Origin: Miltoncostaea sp963770865
GTDB lineage: Bacteria > Actinomycetota > Thermoleophilia > Miltoncostaeales > Miltoncostaeaceae
Direction: 5' to 3'
Length of the DNA stretch: 64,000 bases
Assembly (NCBI GenBank): GCA_963770865.1
Contig: CAVYRD010000012.1
Span: 283,681 to 347,680, forward strand
This document shows positions 7,956-20,348 of this stretch, one piece after another. Every line of letters begins with the position of its first letter. The first letter of the stretch is position 1. Both the position numbers and the translations under genes were made by a program. A model generated the notes under the pieces. It did no database searches. It had not been told where the DNA came from and saw only the letters and a list, made by a program, of their open reading frames with translations.

Positions 7956-8857
7956 TGGGCACGAGATTGCGGCGGGATCGTCATGCTGCAGGGCGTGACG
8001 GCGCGACAGCAGCCGAGCCCGGAAAGGATCCGTCGCTGATGGGCACGAGCCCGGCTCCGGAGGCGATCTCGCCTGGGGCGATGCGCGGCATCGAGGTCTC
8101 CGGCCTCAACCTGTACTACGGCGCGTTCCACGCGGTGAAGGACGTCACCATGTCCGTCAAGCCGAACGCCGTGACGGCGTTCATCGGCTCGTCCGGCTGC
8201 GGCAAGTCAACCGTCCTGCGGTCGCTCAACCGGATGCACGAGATCATCGTCGGCGCGCGCGCCGAGGGAACCGTGCTGATCGACGGGCAGGACATCTACG
8301 CCTCGAACGTCGACCCCGTGCTCGTGCGCCGCAAGGTCGGCATGGTGTTCCAGGCGCCCAACCCGTTCCCCACGATGTCGATCTACGACAACGTCGCGGC
8401 GGGGCTCAAGCTGAACAAAGCGCGCATGGGCCGTGGCGAGATGGACGAGGTGGTGGAGCGCTCGCTGCGCGGCGCCCACCTCTGGGAGGAGGTCAAGGAC
8501 CGACTCGGGCGCCCGGGCCTCGGCCTGTCGGGCGGGCAGCAGCAGCGCCTGTGCATCGCCCGCGCGATCGCCGTCGAGCCGGAGGTCCTGCTGATGGACG
8601 AGCCCGCCTCGGCCCTCGACCCCATCGCCACACTGGCGATCGAGGACCTCGTGGCGCAGCTCAAGGAGCGGTACACGATCGTGATCGTGACCCACAACAT
8701 GCAGCAGGCCAGCCGCGCGAGCGACTACACGGCCTTCTTCAACATCGAGGCGACCGGCATGCCCGGGCGGCTCGTGGAGATGGACGCCACCGAGAAGATC
8801 TTCTCCACGCCGTCGAAGAAGGAGACCGAGGACTACGTGAGCGGCCGCTTCGGCTGA
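7955..8857 (+). CDS. pstB: Phosphate ABC transporter ATP-binding protein PstB
   Basis: This is the cytoplasmic ATPase of the phosphate importer. Walker A GSSGCGKST, signature LSGGQQQRLCIARAIA, Walker B VLLMDEPASALDP and the switch VTHNMQQASRASDY are all present. Two starts are possible. The ATG at 7955 has AGGAGG seven bases upstream and overlaps the pstA stop; a second ATG at 8039 repeats the same TGATGGGCACGAG context after GGAAAGGATC. The conserved domain begins only at about residue 45 from the first start, so the 28 extra codons may be dispensable. No phoU follows; the convergent amidase gene overlaps the 3' end by 25 bases. Confidence 0.95.
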   Translation: MGTRLRRDRHAAGRDGATAAEPGKDPSLMGTSPAPEAISPGAMRGIEVSGLNLYYGAFHAVKDVTMSVKPNAVTAFIGSSGCGKSTVLRSLNRMHEIIVGARAEGTVLIDGQDIYASNVDPVLVRRKVGMVFQAPNPFPTMSIYDNVAAGLKLNKARMGRGEMDEVVERSLRGAHLWEEVKDRLGRPGLGLSGGQQQRLCIARAIAVEPEVLLMDEPASALDPIATLAIEDLVAQLKERYTIVIVTHNMQQASRASDYTAFFNIEATGMPGRLVEMDATEKIFSTPSKKETEDYVSGRFG

Positions 8858-10260
8858 GCCGCCTCCACGGCTGACGCCAGCGCGACCAACAGGTGCTCGC
8901 GGCCGCGGCCGGCAACGAGCTGCAGGCCCACCGGCAGGCCGTCGCCGGTCCAACCGCACGGCACGGAGATCGCCGGCAGGCCGGTGAGCGACCAGGGGAT
9001 GGCATTGCGCGACAGCACGGTGATGTGGCGCAGCGCGTCCTCCACCGGCGGAGCCGCGCACGGCGTGGTCGGCATCGCCAGCGCCCAGAGCCCGCCGAGC
9101 GCCGCCTCGAGGTCCGCGGCCAGCTCGGCGCGCAGGCGCTGCGCGTCGAGGTAGTCGGCCGCCGTGAGCCGGTCGGCCTCGTCGAGCTGGTCGGCGGTCT
9201 CCTCCCAGAGCAGGCCGCGGTCGATGCCCAGGGCGCGGTGCGACGCGGCCGCCTCGCAGCGGCTCACCACCAGGCCCGCGGCGCCGGCGCGCTCCAGGTC
9301 GGCGTGCGAGGGGCGCGGCGCGGCGACGATCTCGGCCCCCGTCTCCGCGAGGATCTCCACGGCGCCGCGCGCGGCCCGCGCCACGGCGGCCTCGCAGCCG
9401 TCGAAGGCGGCCTCCGGCACCCCGATCCGGGCGCCCGCGACGGACGTCCCGCACCAGGCGCCAGCCCGGCCAGGCCGGGCGCGAGCGCCTCCGTGACCCG
9501 GGCCGCGTCGGCCACCGAGCGCGCCAGCGGGCCGACGTGGTCCATCGTCCAGGCCAGGCTCACCAGCCCGGCCGTCGGCACGGCGCCGTAGGTCGGCTTC
9601 AGCCCCACCACGCCGCAGAGGGCCGCGGGCACCCGGATCGAGGCGCGCGTGTCGGTGCCGAGCGAGGCCGCGCCGAACCCCGTGGCGACCGCGATGCCCG
9701 ACCCGCCGCTCGACCCGCCGGGGATCCGCTCCGGGTCCCACGGGTTGCGCGCCTGGGGCGTGGTGACCCCGAGCGCGAACTCGTGGGTCGCCACCTTGCC
9801 GAGCACCACCGCCCCGGCGGCGCGCAGCGACGCCACGGCCGGGGCATCGCGGTCCGGGTCGGCGATGTAGGCGGCCGAGCCGGCCCGCGTCGGCAGCCCG
9901 GCCACGTGGATGACGTCCTTCACCGTGACCGGCATCCCGTGCAGGGGGCCGCGCTCCGGTGCCGGCAGCCCGTCGAGGGCGTCGGCCTCGGCGAGCGCCT
10001 CCTCGGCGCCGCAGCGCGGTCACCGCCCCGAGCGCGGCGGCGCGGCCGGCCGCCGCGAGGGCCTCCTCGACGCGCTCGCGCGCGGAGGCCGCGCCGTCCT
10101 GCCGTGCTCGGGGCGGGGCGGGCGGCGGGAGCAGGCCGGCCGCGGGGAGCCGCGGCGCGTCGACCATCGGCCGCAGGGCCTCGGCGGGCCGGTGCGCGGC
10201 CAGGACGTCGCGCGCGCGGTCGAACGCCTCCTGCGCCGGGCTGCGCGCCGCCGATCTCAC
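8833..10260 (-). CDS. Amidase signature family hydrolase, frame breaks near 10008 and 9450
   Basis: This amidase signature enzyme has a Ser-cisSer-Lys triad: Lys in MPVTVKDVIHVAGLPT, Ser in PGGSSGGSGIAVATG, and Ser in LGTDTRASIRVPAALCG. The usual Gly-Gly before the last Ser is replaced by Arg-Ala. One extra base near 10008 and one missing base near 9450 split the reading; correcting both gives about 475 residues. The GTG start overlaps the stop of the upstream biuret-hydrolase-like gene. In known biuret/cyanurate pathways this place is taken by AtzE- or allophanate hydrolase-type amidases, so a role on carboxybiuret, allophanate or a similar ureide is plausible. A GatA-like or broad amidase role cannot be excluded. 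Confidence 0.82.
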   Translation of the reverse strand: MRSAARSPAQEAFDRARDVLAAHRPAEALRPMVDAPRLPAAGLLPPPAPPRARQDGAASARERVEEALAAAGRAAALGAVTALRRRGGARRGRRPRRAAGTGARPPARDAGHGEGRHPRGRAADAGRLGRLHRRPGPRCPGRGVAARRRGGGARQGGDPRVRARGHHAPGAQPVGPGADPRRVERRVGHRGRHGVRRGLARHRHARLDPGARGPLRRGGAEADLRRRADGRAGEPGLDDGPRRPAGALGGRRGPGHGGARARPGRAGAWCGTSVAGARIGVPEAAFDGCEAAVARAARGAVEILAETGAEIVAAPRPSHADLERAGAAGLVVSRCEAAASHRALGIDRGLLWEETADQLDEADRLTAADYLDAQRLRAELAADLEAALGGLWALAMPTTPCAAPPVEDALRHITVLSRNAIPWSLTGLPAISVPCGWTGDGLPVGLQLVAGRGREHLLVALASAVEAAQPKRPLT

Positions 10261-10952
10261 GCCGCCGCTCCCAGCGCCTCGAGCACCGCCTGCGACGAGG
10301 AGACCGCGCCGAACACCCCGCCCTGCATCGTCACCATCCGCAGCGCCGCCTCGTGGTTGGCGAGGTCCGTCGCCCCGGTGCAGTCGTCGAGGATCAGGCA
10401 CTCGTAGCCGCGGTCGTTGGCCTCGCGCATCGTGGTGTGCACGCAGACGTCCGTCGTGATGCCCGTGAGGATGATGTGGGTGACACCCGCCGTCCGCAGC
10501 ACCAGGTCGAGGTCGGTCGCGTAGAAGGCGCCCTTGCCCGGCTTGTCGATGATCGCCTCGCCGTCCAGGGGGGCGACCTCGGGCACGATCTCCCAGCCCG
10601 GCTCGCCGCGCACCAGGATGCGCCCGTTGGGGCCGGTGTCGCCGATGCCCGCCCCGATCTGGCGCGAGCGCCACAGCTTGTTCGGCGGGCAGTCGGAGAG
10701 GTCCGGCCGATGGCCCTCGCGCGTGTGGACGATCGTCATGCCGGCGGCGCGCGCCGCGGCCAGCAGCCGCGCGGTCGGGCCGAGGCCGGCCCGCGTCAGG
10801 GCGATGTCGTAGCCCATCCGGTCGACGTAGCCGCCCTCGCCGCAGAAGTCGAACTGCCAGTCGATCAGCAGCAGGGCGGTGCGGGCCGGGTCGATCGCGT
10901 CGTCGTAGGGCCAGGGGTACGGCTCGGCGGCGACGGTGCCGTGCGTGCTCAT
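10257..10952 (-). CDS. Biuret amidohydrolase-like cysteine hydrolase (isochorismatase fold)
   Basis: This is a 231-residue isochorismatase-superfamily hydrolase with catalytic Asp in ALLLIDWQFDF, Lys in DKPGKGAFYATDLD and Cys in TGITTDVCVHTTMREAND. The N-terminal PYPWPYDDAIDP and the blocks GGYVDRMGYDI, HTREGHRPDLSDCPPNK and GAGIGDTGPNGRILVRGEPG closely recall rhizobial biuret hydrolase BiuH, which converts biuret to allophanate and ammonia. I recognise this from memory of the family and did not align it. It sits between an alpha/beta hydrolase and an amidase with 4-base overlaps at both ends. An intact frame and canonical triad support an active enzyme; triuret or other ureides are alternative substrates. 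Confidence 0.78.
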   Translation of the reverse strand: MSTHGTVAAEPYPWPYDDAIDPARTALLLIDWQFDFCGEGGYVDRMGYDIALTRAGLGPTARLLAAARAAGMTIVHTREGHRPDLSDCPPNKLWRSRQIGAGIGDTGPNGRILVRGEPGWEIVPEVAPLDGEAIIDKPGKGAFYATDLDLVLRTAGVTHIILTGITTDVCVHTTMREANDRGYECLILDDCTGATDLANHEAALRMVTMQGGVFGAVSSSQAVLEALGAAA

Positions 10953-11797
10953 GCGTCCTCCTCGGCGGTCGCGGGTCGTGGGGGGTGGGGCGCGGCGGGG
11001 CGGGCGAGCCGCACGGCCATCCCGGCCAGCGCCGTGGGTGCCTCGAGCTGGACGAGGTGGCCCGAGGGCGGCCGGGCCGGGACCGCCCCGGCGAGGCGCA
11101 TCAGCACGTCGCCGGCCTCCCGGCGCTCCGCCCCGCTGCGGGCGCCGACCGACGAGACGACGGTCATCGCGCGCAGGCGGCTCAGCTGGCGCGCCGTGGG
11201 GGCGAAGGCGGGGAACATGGGGATCTCCGCGCGCACGGCCGGCCCGGCCGCCCGGATCTCCTCGCGCGTCGCGGCGTCCACCCCGGCCCAGCCGCCGCCG
11301 CCGAGCGCCCGCGCGAGCTCCAGCGCCGCCTCGCCCGCGTCGGCGGACGCCGCGACCGCCGCCGCCGCGTCCTTCAGGCGCGAGTTCAGGATGCCCGCCA
11401 GCGTTCCGAGCGCCGGCTCGTGCAGCACCAGGGCGGCGACGCGGTCGGGGCGCGCGATGGCGGCCGCGAGCGCGATCGTCGCGCCGCCGCTCACCCCGGC
11501 CCACACGGCCCGCCCGGCGCCGGCGGCGTCCAGCACCGCGATCAGGTCGGCGACCTGGCCGTCGAGGTCGGCCGCGGGCGCCGCCGCCGCGCTCGCCCCG
11601 TAGCCGCCGCGGTGCGGCGTGATCACGCGCACGCCGGCCTCCGCCGCCGCCCGCGCCGCCGCGGAGAGCGTCGCCGGTCCGTAGCCGACGCCGTGCACCA
11701 GGATCACGTCGGGCCCCGCGCCCTCGACCTGCGCGGCGATGCGCCCGTGGGGGACGGCGGCGGACGGCGGGGCGGGCTGCGGCGGTGCGCTCGTCAC
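10949..11797 (-). CDS. Alpha/beta hydrolase
   Basis: This is a 282-residue alpha/beta-hydrolase-fold protein. The oxyanion segment VILVHGVGYGP comes near residue 30, the nucleophile elbow WAGVSGGATIAL near residue 95, and the C-terminal catalytic His is probably in PPSGHLVQLEAP. An Ala-rich cap region lies in between. It is the first gene of the group running through the biuret hydrolase-like and amidase genes, and overlaps the next gene by four bases. The GTG start lies only seven bases from a TGTATACA palindrome, whose TATACA could be a -10 element, so the transcript may be nearly leaderless. The substrate is unknown; an ester or carboxy-amide in the same pathway is inferred. Confidence 0.75.
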   Translation of the reverse strand: MTSAPPQPAPPSAAVPHGRIAAQVEGAGPDVILVHGVGYGPATLSAAARAAAEAGVRVITPHRGGYGASAAAAPAADLDGQVADLIAVLDAAGAGRAVWAGVSGGATIALAAAIARPDRVAALVLHEPALGTLAGILNSRLKDAAAAVAASADAGEAALELARALGGGGWAGVDAATREEIRAAGPAVRAEIPMFPAFAPTARQLSRLRAMTVVSSVGARSGAERREAGDVLMRLAGAVPARPPSGHLVQLEAPTALAGMAVRLARPAAPHPPRPATAEEDA

Positions 11798-11803
11798 GCC
11801 AGA

Positions 11804-11813
11804 TGTATACAAA
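11804..11813. promoter_or_regulatory. TGTATACA operator-like site before the hydrolase operon
   Basis: The palindrome TGTATACA (11804-11811), within GATGTATACAAAC, is directly upstream of the alpha/beta hydrolase start. It matches the site before the permease gene. A GntR/FadR-type regulator encoded next door is the obvious candidate to bind it. The pairing is inferred from position and rarity of such AT-rich words here. Confidence 0.55.
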
Positions 11814-11881
11814 CGCCCCCGCGGGCGCCGCACTAGCCGGGAGGCGGAACCGGCGGGCCGGGCTTCGTCCCCCGGGCCAGA

Positions 11882-11918
11882 CGGCCAATTGGCCGCGGCG
11901 CCTCCGGCCATTGGCCGG
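11882..11918. terminator. Two adjacent GGCCA-type palindromes downstream of the GntR gene
   Basis: CGGCCAATTGGCCG (11882-11895) and CCGGCCATTGGCCGG (11904-11918) follow each other just 3' of the GntR stop at 11926 on the minus strand. They could end GntR transcription, or be binding sites for another dimeric regulator. No T-run follows. Confidence 0.4.
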
Positions 11919-11925
11919 GGCTTCC

Positions 11926-12543
11926 TCAGTCGGGCGCGAAGGCCGCCTGGGCGCGGGCGGCGGCGTCGACCACCGCGCGCTGGGACTCGATGATGTGGAC
12001 GATCATCAGTGCTCCGGCCTTCTCGGCGTCGCCGTCGGCGACCGCGTCGAGGATCGCGAGGTGCTGGCGCACCGTGGCGCGCACCCGCGCCGCGTCGAGG
12101 AAGTCGTGGACCCGCACGAGGCGGATGCGGGCGTTGATGCCGTCGAGCGCGGCCCGCACCTGGCGGTTGCCGCCGATCTCGGCGATGCCGAGATGGAAGG
12201 CCTCGTCGTTGTATACGATCTCTTCCCCCGCCTCCGGGATGTGCCCCTCCCAGTGCGAGCGGAGGGCCAGCAGCCGCCGGTTGCGGTCGACCGCCCCGCA
12301 GGCCCGGCGCACGGAGAGCACCTCGATCGCCCGGCGCAGCTCGTAGAGCTCGTCCAGCTCGGCCTGCTCGATGACCGGCGCCGCGTAGCCGCGCTGGGGC
12401 CGGTGGACGAGGAGGCCCTCCTCCGCCAGGCGCCGGCACGCCTCCCGCACGGGGGTGCGGGAGGCGTCGTAGTGGCGGGCGGCCCACTGCTCGATGACGC
12501 GCTCGCCCGGCCGGATGCGCCCGCGCAGCAGGTCGGATCGCAT
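11926..12543 (-). CDS. GntR family regulator (FadR/FCD type)
   Basis: This is a 205-residue winged-helix regulator. The DNA-binding part includes DASRTPVREACRRLAEEGLL and HRPQRGYAAPV, followed by an all-helical FCD ligand-binding domain (ELYELRRAIEVLSVRRAC, NDEAFHLGIAEIGGN, RQHLAILDAVADGDAEKAG). The ATG used here would cut off the start of the first helix. An in-frame CTG at 12585, five bases after GGAGG, gives the usual N-terminus LTTRPLLAESIYHRMRSDL, so the true start is probably that CTG. It lies between the two isochorismatase-fold hydrolases and is likely to control them through the GTATAC palindromes, responding to a pathway intermediate. Confidence 0.85.
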   Translation of the reverse strand: MRSDLLRGRIRPGERVIEQWAARHYDASRTPVREACRRLAEEGLLVHRPQRGYAAPVIEQAELDELYELRRAIEVLSVRRACGAVDRNRRLLALRSHWEGHIPEAGEEIVYNDEAFHLGIAEIGGNRQVRAALDGINARIRLVRVHDFLDAARVRATVRQHLAILDAVADGDAEKAGALMIVHIIESQRAVVDAAARAQAAFAPD

Positions 12544-12645
12544 CCGGTGGTAGATGCTCTCGGCGAGCAGAGGTCGGGTGGTCAGGGTGTCCTCCGAGCG
12601 GGTGTCCCCGCGAGTGTAGTCCCGGGGATGGGCGTCGCCGTCCTC

Positions 12646-13359
12646 CTACGGGACCGCGCCGGCGGGCACCGGCGCGCCGAGCGCGGAGAGGACCGCGGAG
12701 GACGGCGCGACCCATCCGAATATGCCCCCCTGCGCGGCGATCATGCGCAGCCCCACCTCGTGGAACTCGGGGAAGTAGGAGCCGCAGCAGTCCTCGGGCA
12801 CCAGGCACTCGAAGCCGCGGTCGTTGGCCTCGCGCACCGTCGTGTGGACGCACACCTCGGTGGTCACGCCGGTGACGATGAGGCTGGAGATCCCCCCGTT
12901 GCGCAGCATCAGCTCGAGGTCGGTGGCGTAGAACGCGCCCTTGCCCGGCTTGTCGAGCACGGCCTCGCCGGGCAGCGGGGCGAGATCGTCGACGATGTCG
13001 TGGCCCTCCTCGCCGCGCACCAGGATGCGCCCCTTGGGGCCGGGGTCGCCGATGCCGGTCTCGAGGCGCCCTCGAGAGAGCTTGGCCGGCGGGCAGTCGA
13101 GCAGGTCGGGCCGGTGCCCCTCCCGCGTGTGGATGACCGTCATCCCCGCCGCGCGGCACGCGTCGAGCAGGCGCCCGAGCGGCTCGACGACACGCGACAG
13201 CAGGGAGACGTCGTTGCCGAGGCCGGCGCCGAAGCCGCCCTCCTCGAGGAAGTCGCGCTGCATGTCGATCACGACCAGCGCGGTGCGGGCGGGGTCGAAG
13301 GTGAACTCGTACGGTTCGGCGGGGACGCTGAGGGGCCCCGCCGTCGGGCTCGGTGTCAC
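12646..13359 (-). CDS. Second isochorismatase-fold cysteine hydrolase (biuret/triuret hydrolase-like)
   Basis: This is a 237-residue paralogue of the biuret hydrolase-like protein at 10257-10952, sharing HTREGHRPDLLDCPPAK, GIGDPGPKGRILVRGEEG, DKPGKGAFYATDLE and REANDRGFECLVPEDCCG. The triad is intact (Asp in VVIDMQRDF, Lys in KPGKGAF, Cys in TTEVCVHTT). Known biuret and triuret hydrolases are related in just this way, so one of the pair may act on biuret and the other on triuret or a similar linear ureide; this is inference. The GTG start was chosen for its AAGGAG site six bases upstream. It follows the permease gene, separated by a strong hairpin. Confidence 0.78.
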   Translation of the reverse strand: MTPSPTAGPLSVPAEPYEFTFDPARTALVVIDMQRDFLEEGGFGAGLGNDVSLLSRVVEPLGRLLDACRAAGMTVIHTREGHRPDLLDCPPAKLSRGRLETGIGDPGPKGRILVRGEEGHDIVDDLAPLPGEAVLDKPGKGAFYATDLELMLRNGGISSLIVTGVTTEVCVHTTVREANDRGFECLVPEDCCGSYFPEFHEVGLRMIAAQGGIFGWVAPSSAVLSALGAPVPAGAVP

Positions 13360-13378
13360 GGGTCGCTCCTTCCGGGGC

Positions 13379-13410
13379 GTGGGGCGGCGCTCGCGCGGGC
13401 GCCGCCCCAC
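13379..13410 (-). terminator. Hairpin after the permease gene
   Basis: A perfect 12-bp stem, GTGGGGCGGCGC with GCGCCGCCCCAC around an 8-base loop, lies between the end of the permease gene and the start of the second isochorismatase-fold gene. It would reduce read-through on the minus strand. There is no T-run. Confidence 0.6.
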
Positions 13411-13421
13411 GGTTGACGGGG

Positions 13422-15118
13422 TCAGGTGCTGGTGGCCGGGGCGGGTCCCTCGTCGATCATGGCCGTGGCCGGGGTCCCCGGCGACGGACCATCCCCCCGC
13501 CGAGCCGCGCCGGCCGCCAGTCGGGCGTGGGCGCCTCCGTGTCGGCCGGGTCGGCCGGGTCCAGCTCGCGCACCGGCACCCGCAGCAGGTAGAAGGCGAG
13601 GCATACGACGGCCATGAAGACGTAGCCGAGGACGACCTGCGGATCGTCCATCCACGCCACCTCGGCGCCGTGGATCAACCCGATCGACGCCAGGGCGGCG
13701 CCGAACGGCGTAGCCGGTCGCCCAGAGGAAGTTGCGGTCGATCATGAACACCGCGATCGCGCCGAGCACCATGCCCGCGAGCACCGCGCCCTCGCCGAGC
13801 GTCGCTGAGGCCCTCGTAGATGACGCCGCCGGTGGCGAGGTTGTCGAAGCCGACCTGCTGCGGCGGAGGTGCCCGGCCGCGCGCGAGCGCGTTGTCGATC
13901 AGGCCGGTGGCCCACTGGGCGATGTTGGGGATCATCGCGAGGACGATCGCCGGGTAGTACGCCTTCGGCACCGCGGCGAACGCCTGGGAGCCGATCGCGA
14001 GGCCGATGAACAGCAGGATCGGGACGATCGCGGGGATCGGCAGGATCGCCGACAGCAGCGGGAACATGCCGAGGATGCAGAGCCCGAAGATCAGGACGCC
14101 GGTCGCCAGCGAGTAGGAGATGCGGCCGCCGGCGGCCTTCCAGCCGGGCTGGCCGATGTAGACGGCCGGCGGGAACGGGCTGCCCAGGCCGGCGCCGATC
14201 ACGGCGCCCGTGCCGTCGGCCAGCAGGACGCTGCGCAGGTTGTAGGAGTCGCCCGCCACCGCGGCGCTCTCCACGTTGCTCATCGCCTCGGTGAAGTTGT
14301 AGATGCCGAGCGGGATGGCGGTGGCCAGCAGCGGCGAGATGTCGCCGAGGCCGTTGAACAGCATGTCGAGGTTGAGCGTCGGGCCCGCGAGGGCGATCGA
14401 CTCGACGCCGTCGCTGACCGCGCCGGCGTCCATGTAGCCGCCGATCCAGGCGATGGCCGTGCCCACCAGCAGCGCGGCCAGGCCGATCGGGATGTTGAAC
14501 GGGCAGCTTCACGCCGGAGATGAAGCCGATGATGATCGCGGCGAGCACCGGCAGGGCGATCCAGAGCGCCTCCCACATCTGCGCGGCGGGCCGCATCGAG
14601 ATGAAGGTGATCGAGATGCCGGCCAGGGTGCCGAGCAGGGCCGCGCCCGGCGTCAGGCGGCGGATGATCGGGCCCACGAACGCGCCGGCCAGGATGATCA
14701 GGCCGATGATGAAGGCCCACGCGAGGCCGGCCTCCCACGCCTTCACCGGGTCCTTGGTCTGGATGTAGATCGGCAGCATGATCACCAGCGTCACGATGAA
14801 CATGTGCGGGACGCTCGGGCCGTAGGGCATGGCCGTGACGTCCGTGCGGCCCTCCTTGAAGGCCAGGCGCCGCGCGAGCCAGAAGTAGAAGACGTTGCCC
14901 ACCAGCAGCTCGATGCCGAGTGCGGGCAGGATCGTGCCGTTGACGTCGCCGGCCGGGATGTTCACCACGAAGATGCACAGCCCGGCGAGCACGATGACGT
15001 TGACCAGCATGTTGATGAAGAACCCGAAGAAGGCGTTCAGGTCGCCGCGGGTCCAGATCGGCACCTCCGGCGCGCCGCTGGGGCGCCCGCGCCCGAGGAC
15101 GGCGGTCAGCGAGGACAT
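13422..15118 (-). CDS. NCS2-type (xanthine/uracil/AzgA-like) permease with several frame breaks
   Basis: This is a polytopic membrane transporter of about 560 residues after correction. Helix-rich segments such as INMLVNVIVLAGLCIFVVNI, MPYGPSVPHMFIVTLVIMLP and GLCILGMFPLLSAILPIPAI resemble nucleobase/ascorbate (NCS2/AzgA) permeases. Extra bases near 14500 (CCCGTTCAAC), 13803 and 13706 (GCCGTTCGGC) break the frame. The frame after 13706 stops at 13457, but the last 35 codons fit the genome's third-position GC bias better in the frame ending at 13422, which sits 11 bases before a terminator hairpin, so a fourth change is likely. ATG has GGGAGG upstream. It probably imports the ureide or nucleobase-like substrate of the locus. 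Confidence 0.78.
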
Positions 15119-15188
15119 GTTCTCGCCCCTCCCTTGTTCGCTCGACGTGATCTGAGGACATCCGCGCCGGGCACGCGGGCGATGGGCG

Positions 15189-15198
15189 TTGTATACAA
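15189..15198. promoter_or_regulatory. TTGTATACAA operator before the permease gene
   Basis: A perfect 10-bp palindrome, TTGTATACAA, lies 71-80 bases upstream of the permease ATG. It shares its core with the sites at 11804 and 15294. It is the best candidate operator for the GntR regulator of this locus. Confidence 0.6.
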
Positions 15199-15293
15199 GC
15201 GCCCCGTCGGGCGGGGGACTGGCCCTCGGCAGAAAGCGCGGGCGGGCCGGTTGGTGCCTGCGGCCAGTCGGCCCATCATCAAGCCGATGCACG

Positions 15294-15301
15294 GTTGTAT
15301 A
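15294..15301. promoter_or_regulatory. Second TTGTATAC site upstream of the permease
   Basis: TTGTATAC within CGGTTGTATACCGG is 105 bases further upstream, about ten DNA turns from the 15189 site. Two sites at that spacing could allow looping by one regulator. This is weaker than the perfect palindrome at 15189. Confidence 0.45.
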
Positions 15302-15326
15302 CCGGCACCCGGCGGGCCGAGGCGGC

Positions 15327-15358
15327 GCCCCCTGAGCCGCGCGGGCGGCTCAGGGGGC
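15327..15358 (-). terminator. Terminator hairpin after aconitase
   Basis: GCCCCCTGAGCCG pairs with CGGCTCAGGGGGC (13 bp) around a short GC loop. It lies 9 bases after the aconitase stop on the minus strand and before the permease control region, so it should separate the two transcription units. Confidence 0.7.
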
Positions 15359-15366
15359 GGGGTCGC

Positions 15367-18063
<2,697 letters not shown>

Positions 18064-18163
18064 TGCAGGCTCCTGATTCGGGTCGGCAGTCCGACCCTGG
18101 AGCCTACCGGAGCGAAAAGGTCCGGCGCGCGGCCCGGGGGCCGCGCGCGCGGGACGGCCGGGG

Positions 18164-19849
<1,686 letters not shown>

Positions 19850-19971
19850 GGAACCCCTTCGTGCGCGTGTCGGCGGCCGCGGCGCGTCCCCCGTGCGGGT
19901 CGCCGGCCTCACCACCCCCTCGGGCAGTCTGCCAACTGTAGGTAGGCGGCGCTCCGGGCGCCCCCCCATCG

Positions 19972-19997
19972 CATGAATGAATGAGCGGACATTCATG
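19972..19997. promoter_or_regulatory. Operator for the ArsR-type regulator
   Basis: CATGAATG (19972-19979) and CATTCATG (19990-19997) form a perfect 8-bp inverted repeat with a 10-base spacer, ending 12 bases before the arsR-family GTG. Imperfect palindromes of this AT-rich type are the usual operators of SmtB/CzrA proteins. The regulator probably represses its own operon from here and releases it when metal is bound. Confidence 0.7.
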
Positions 19998-20009
19998 TAA
20001 TGTGACCAT

Positions 20010-20348
20010 GTGAGTCACGATCACTCCGTTCCCGGGCCGATCGACCGCGCGCAGGCCGCGGCGGTGGCCGCCACGATGCAGGCCCTCGCCACCCCGAGCC
20101 GCGTCCTCATCCTCGACCACCTGCGGCGCGCGCCGATGCCGGTGTCGGCCCTGGCCCTCGCGGTGGGCATGGAGCAGTCGGCCGTCTCCCACCAGCTGCG
20201 GATGCTGCGCCACCTCGGCCTGGTGGTGGGCGAGCGCCGCGGCCGCCAGGTGGTGTACGCGCTTCACGACGAGCACGTGGGCGACCTGGTGGCGCAGGCC
20301 GTCGGCCACGTCGAGCACCTCCGGCTCGGCATGCGGGGCGCGGCGTGA
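20010..20348 (+). CDS. ArsR/SmtB family metal sensor (CzrA-like alpha-5 site)
   Basis: This is a 112-residue winged-helix repressor. The recognition region MEQSAVSHQLRMLRHLGLV is typical. The C-terminal helix carries Asp87, His89, His100 and His103, spaced D-x-H-x10-H-x2-H exactly as in the Zn/Co site of S. aureus CzrA. Together with the downstream CDF exporter this suggests a zinc (or cobalt) sensor. No clear ribosome-binding site precedes the GTG, so a leaderless or short leader transcript is possible. The stop overlaps the exporter start (GTGA). Confidence 0.88.
   Translation: MSHDHSVPGPIDRAQAAAVAATMQALATPSRVLILDHLRRAPMPVSALALAVGMEQSAVSHQLRMLRHLGLVVGERRGRQVVYALHDEHVGDLVAQAVGHVEHLRLGMRGAA

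Noticed and set aside
12209..12216. TTGTATAC inside the GntR coding region as an operator
   Set aside because: It encodes Val-Tyr-Asn in the regulator's ligand domain, so it may be chance; counted only as a supporting copy, not a feature.
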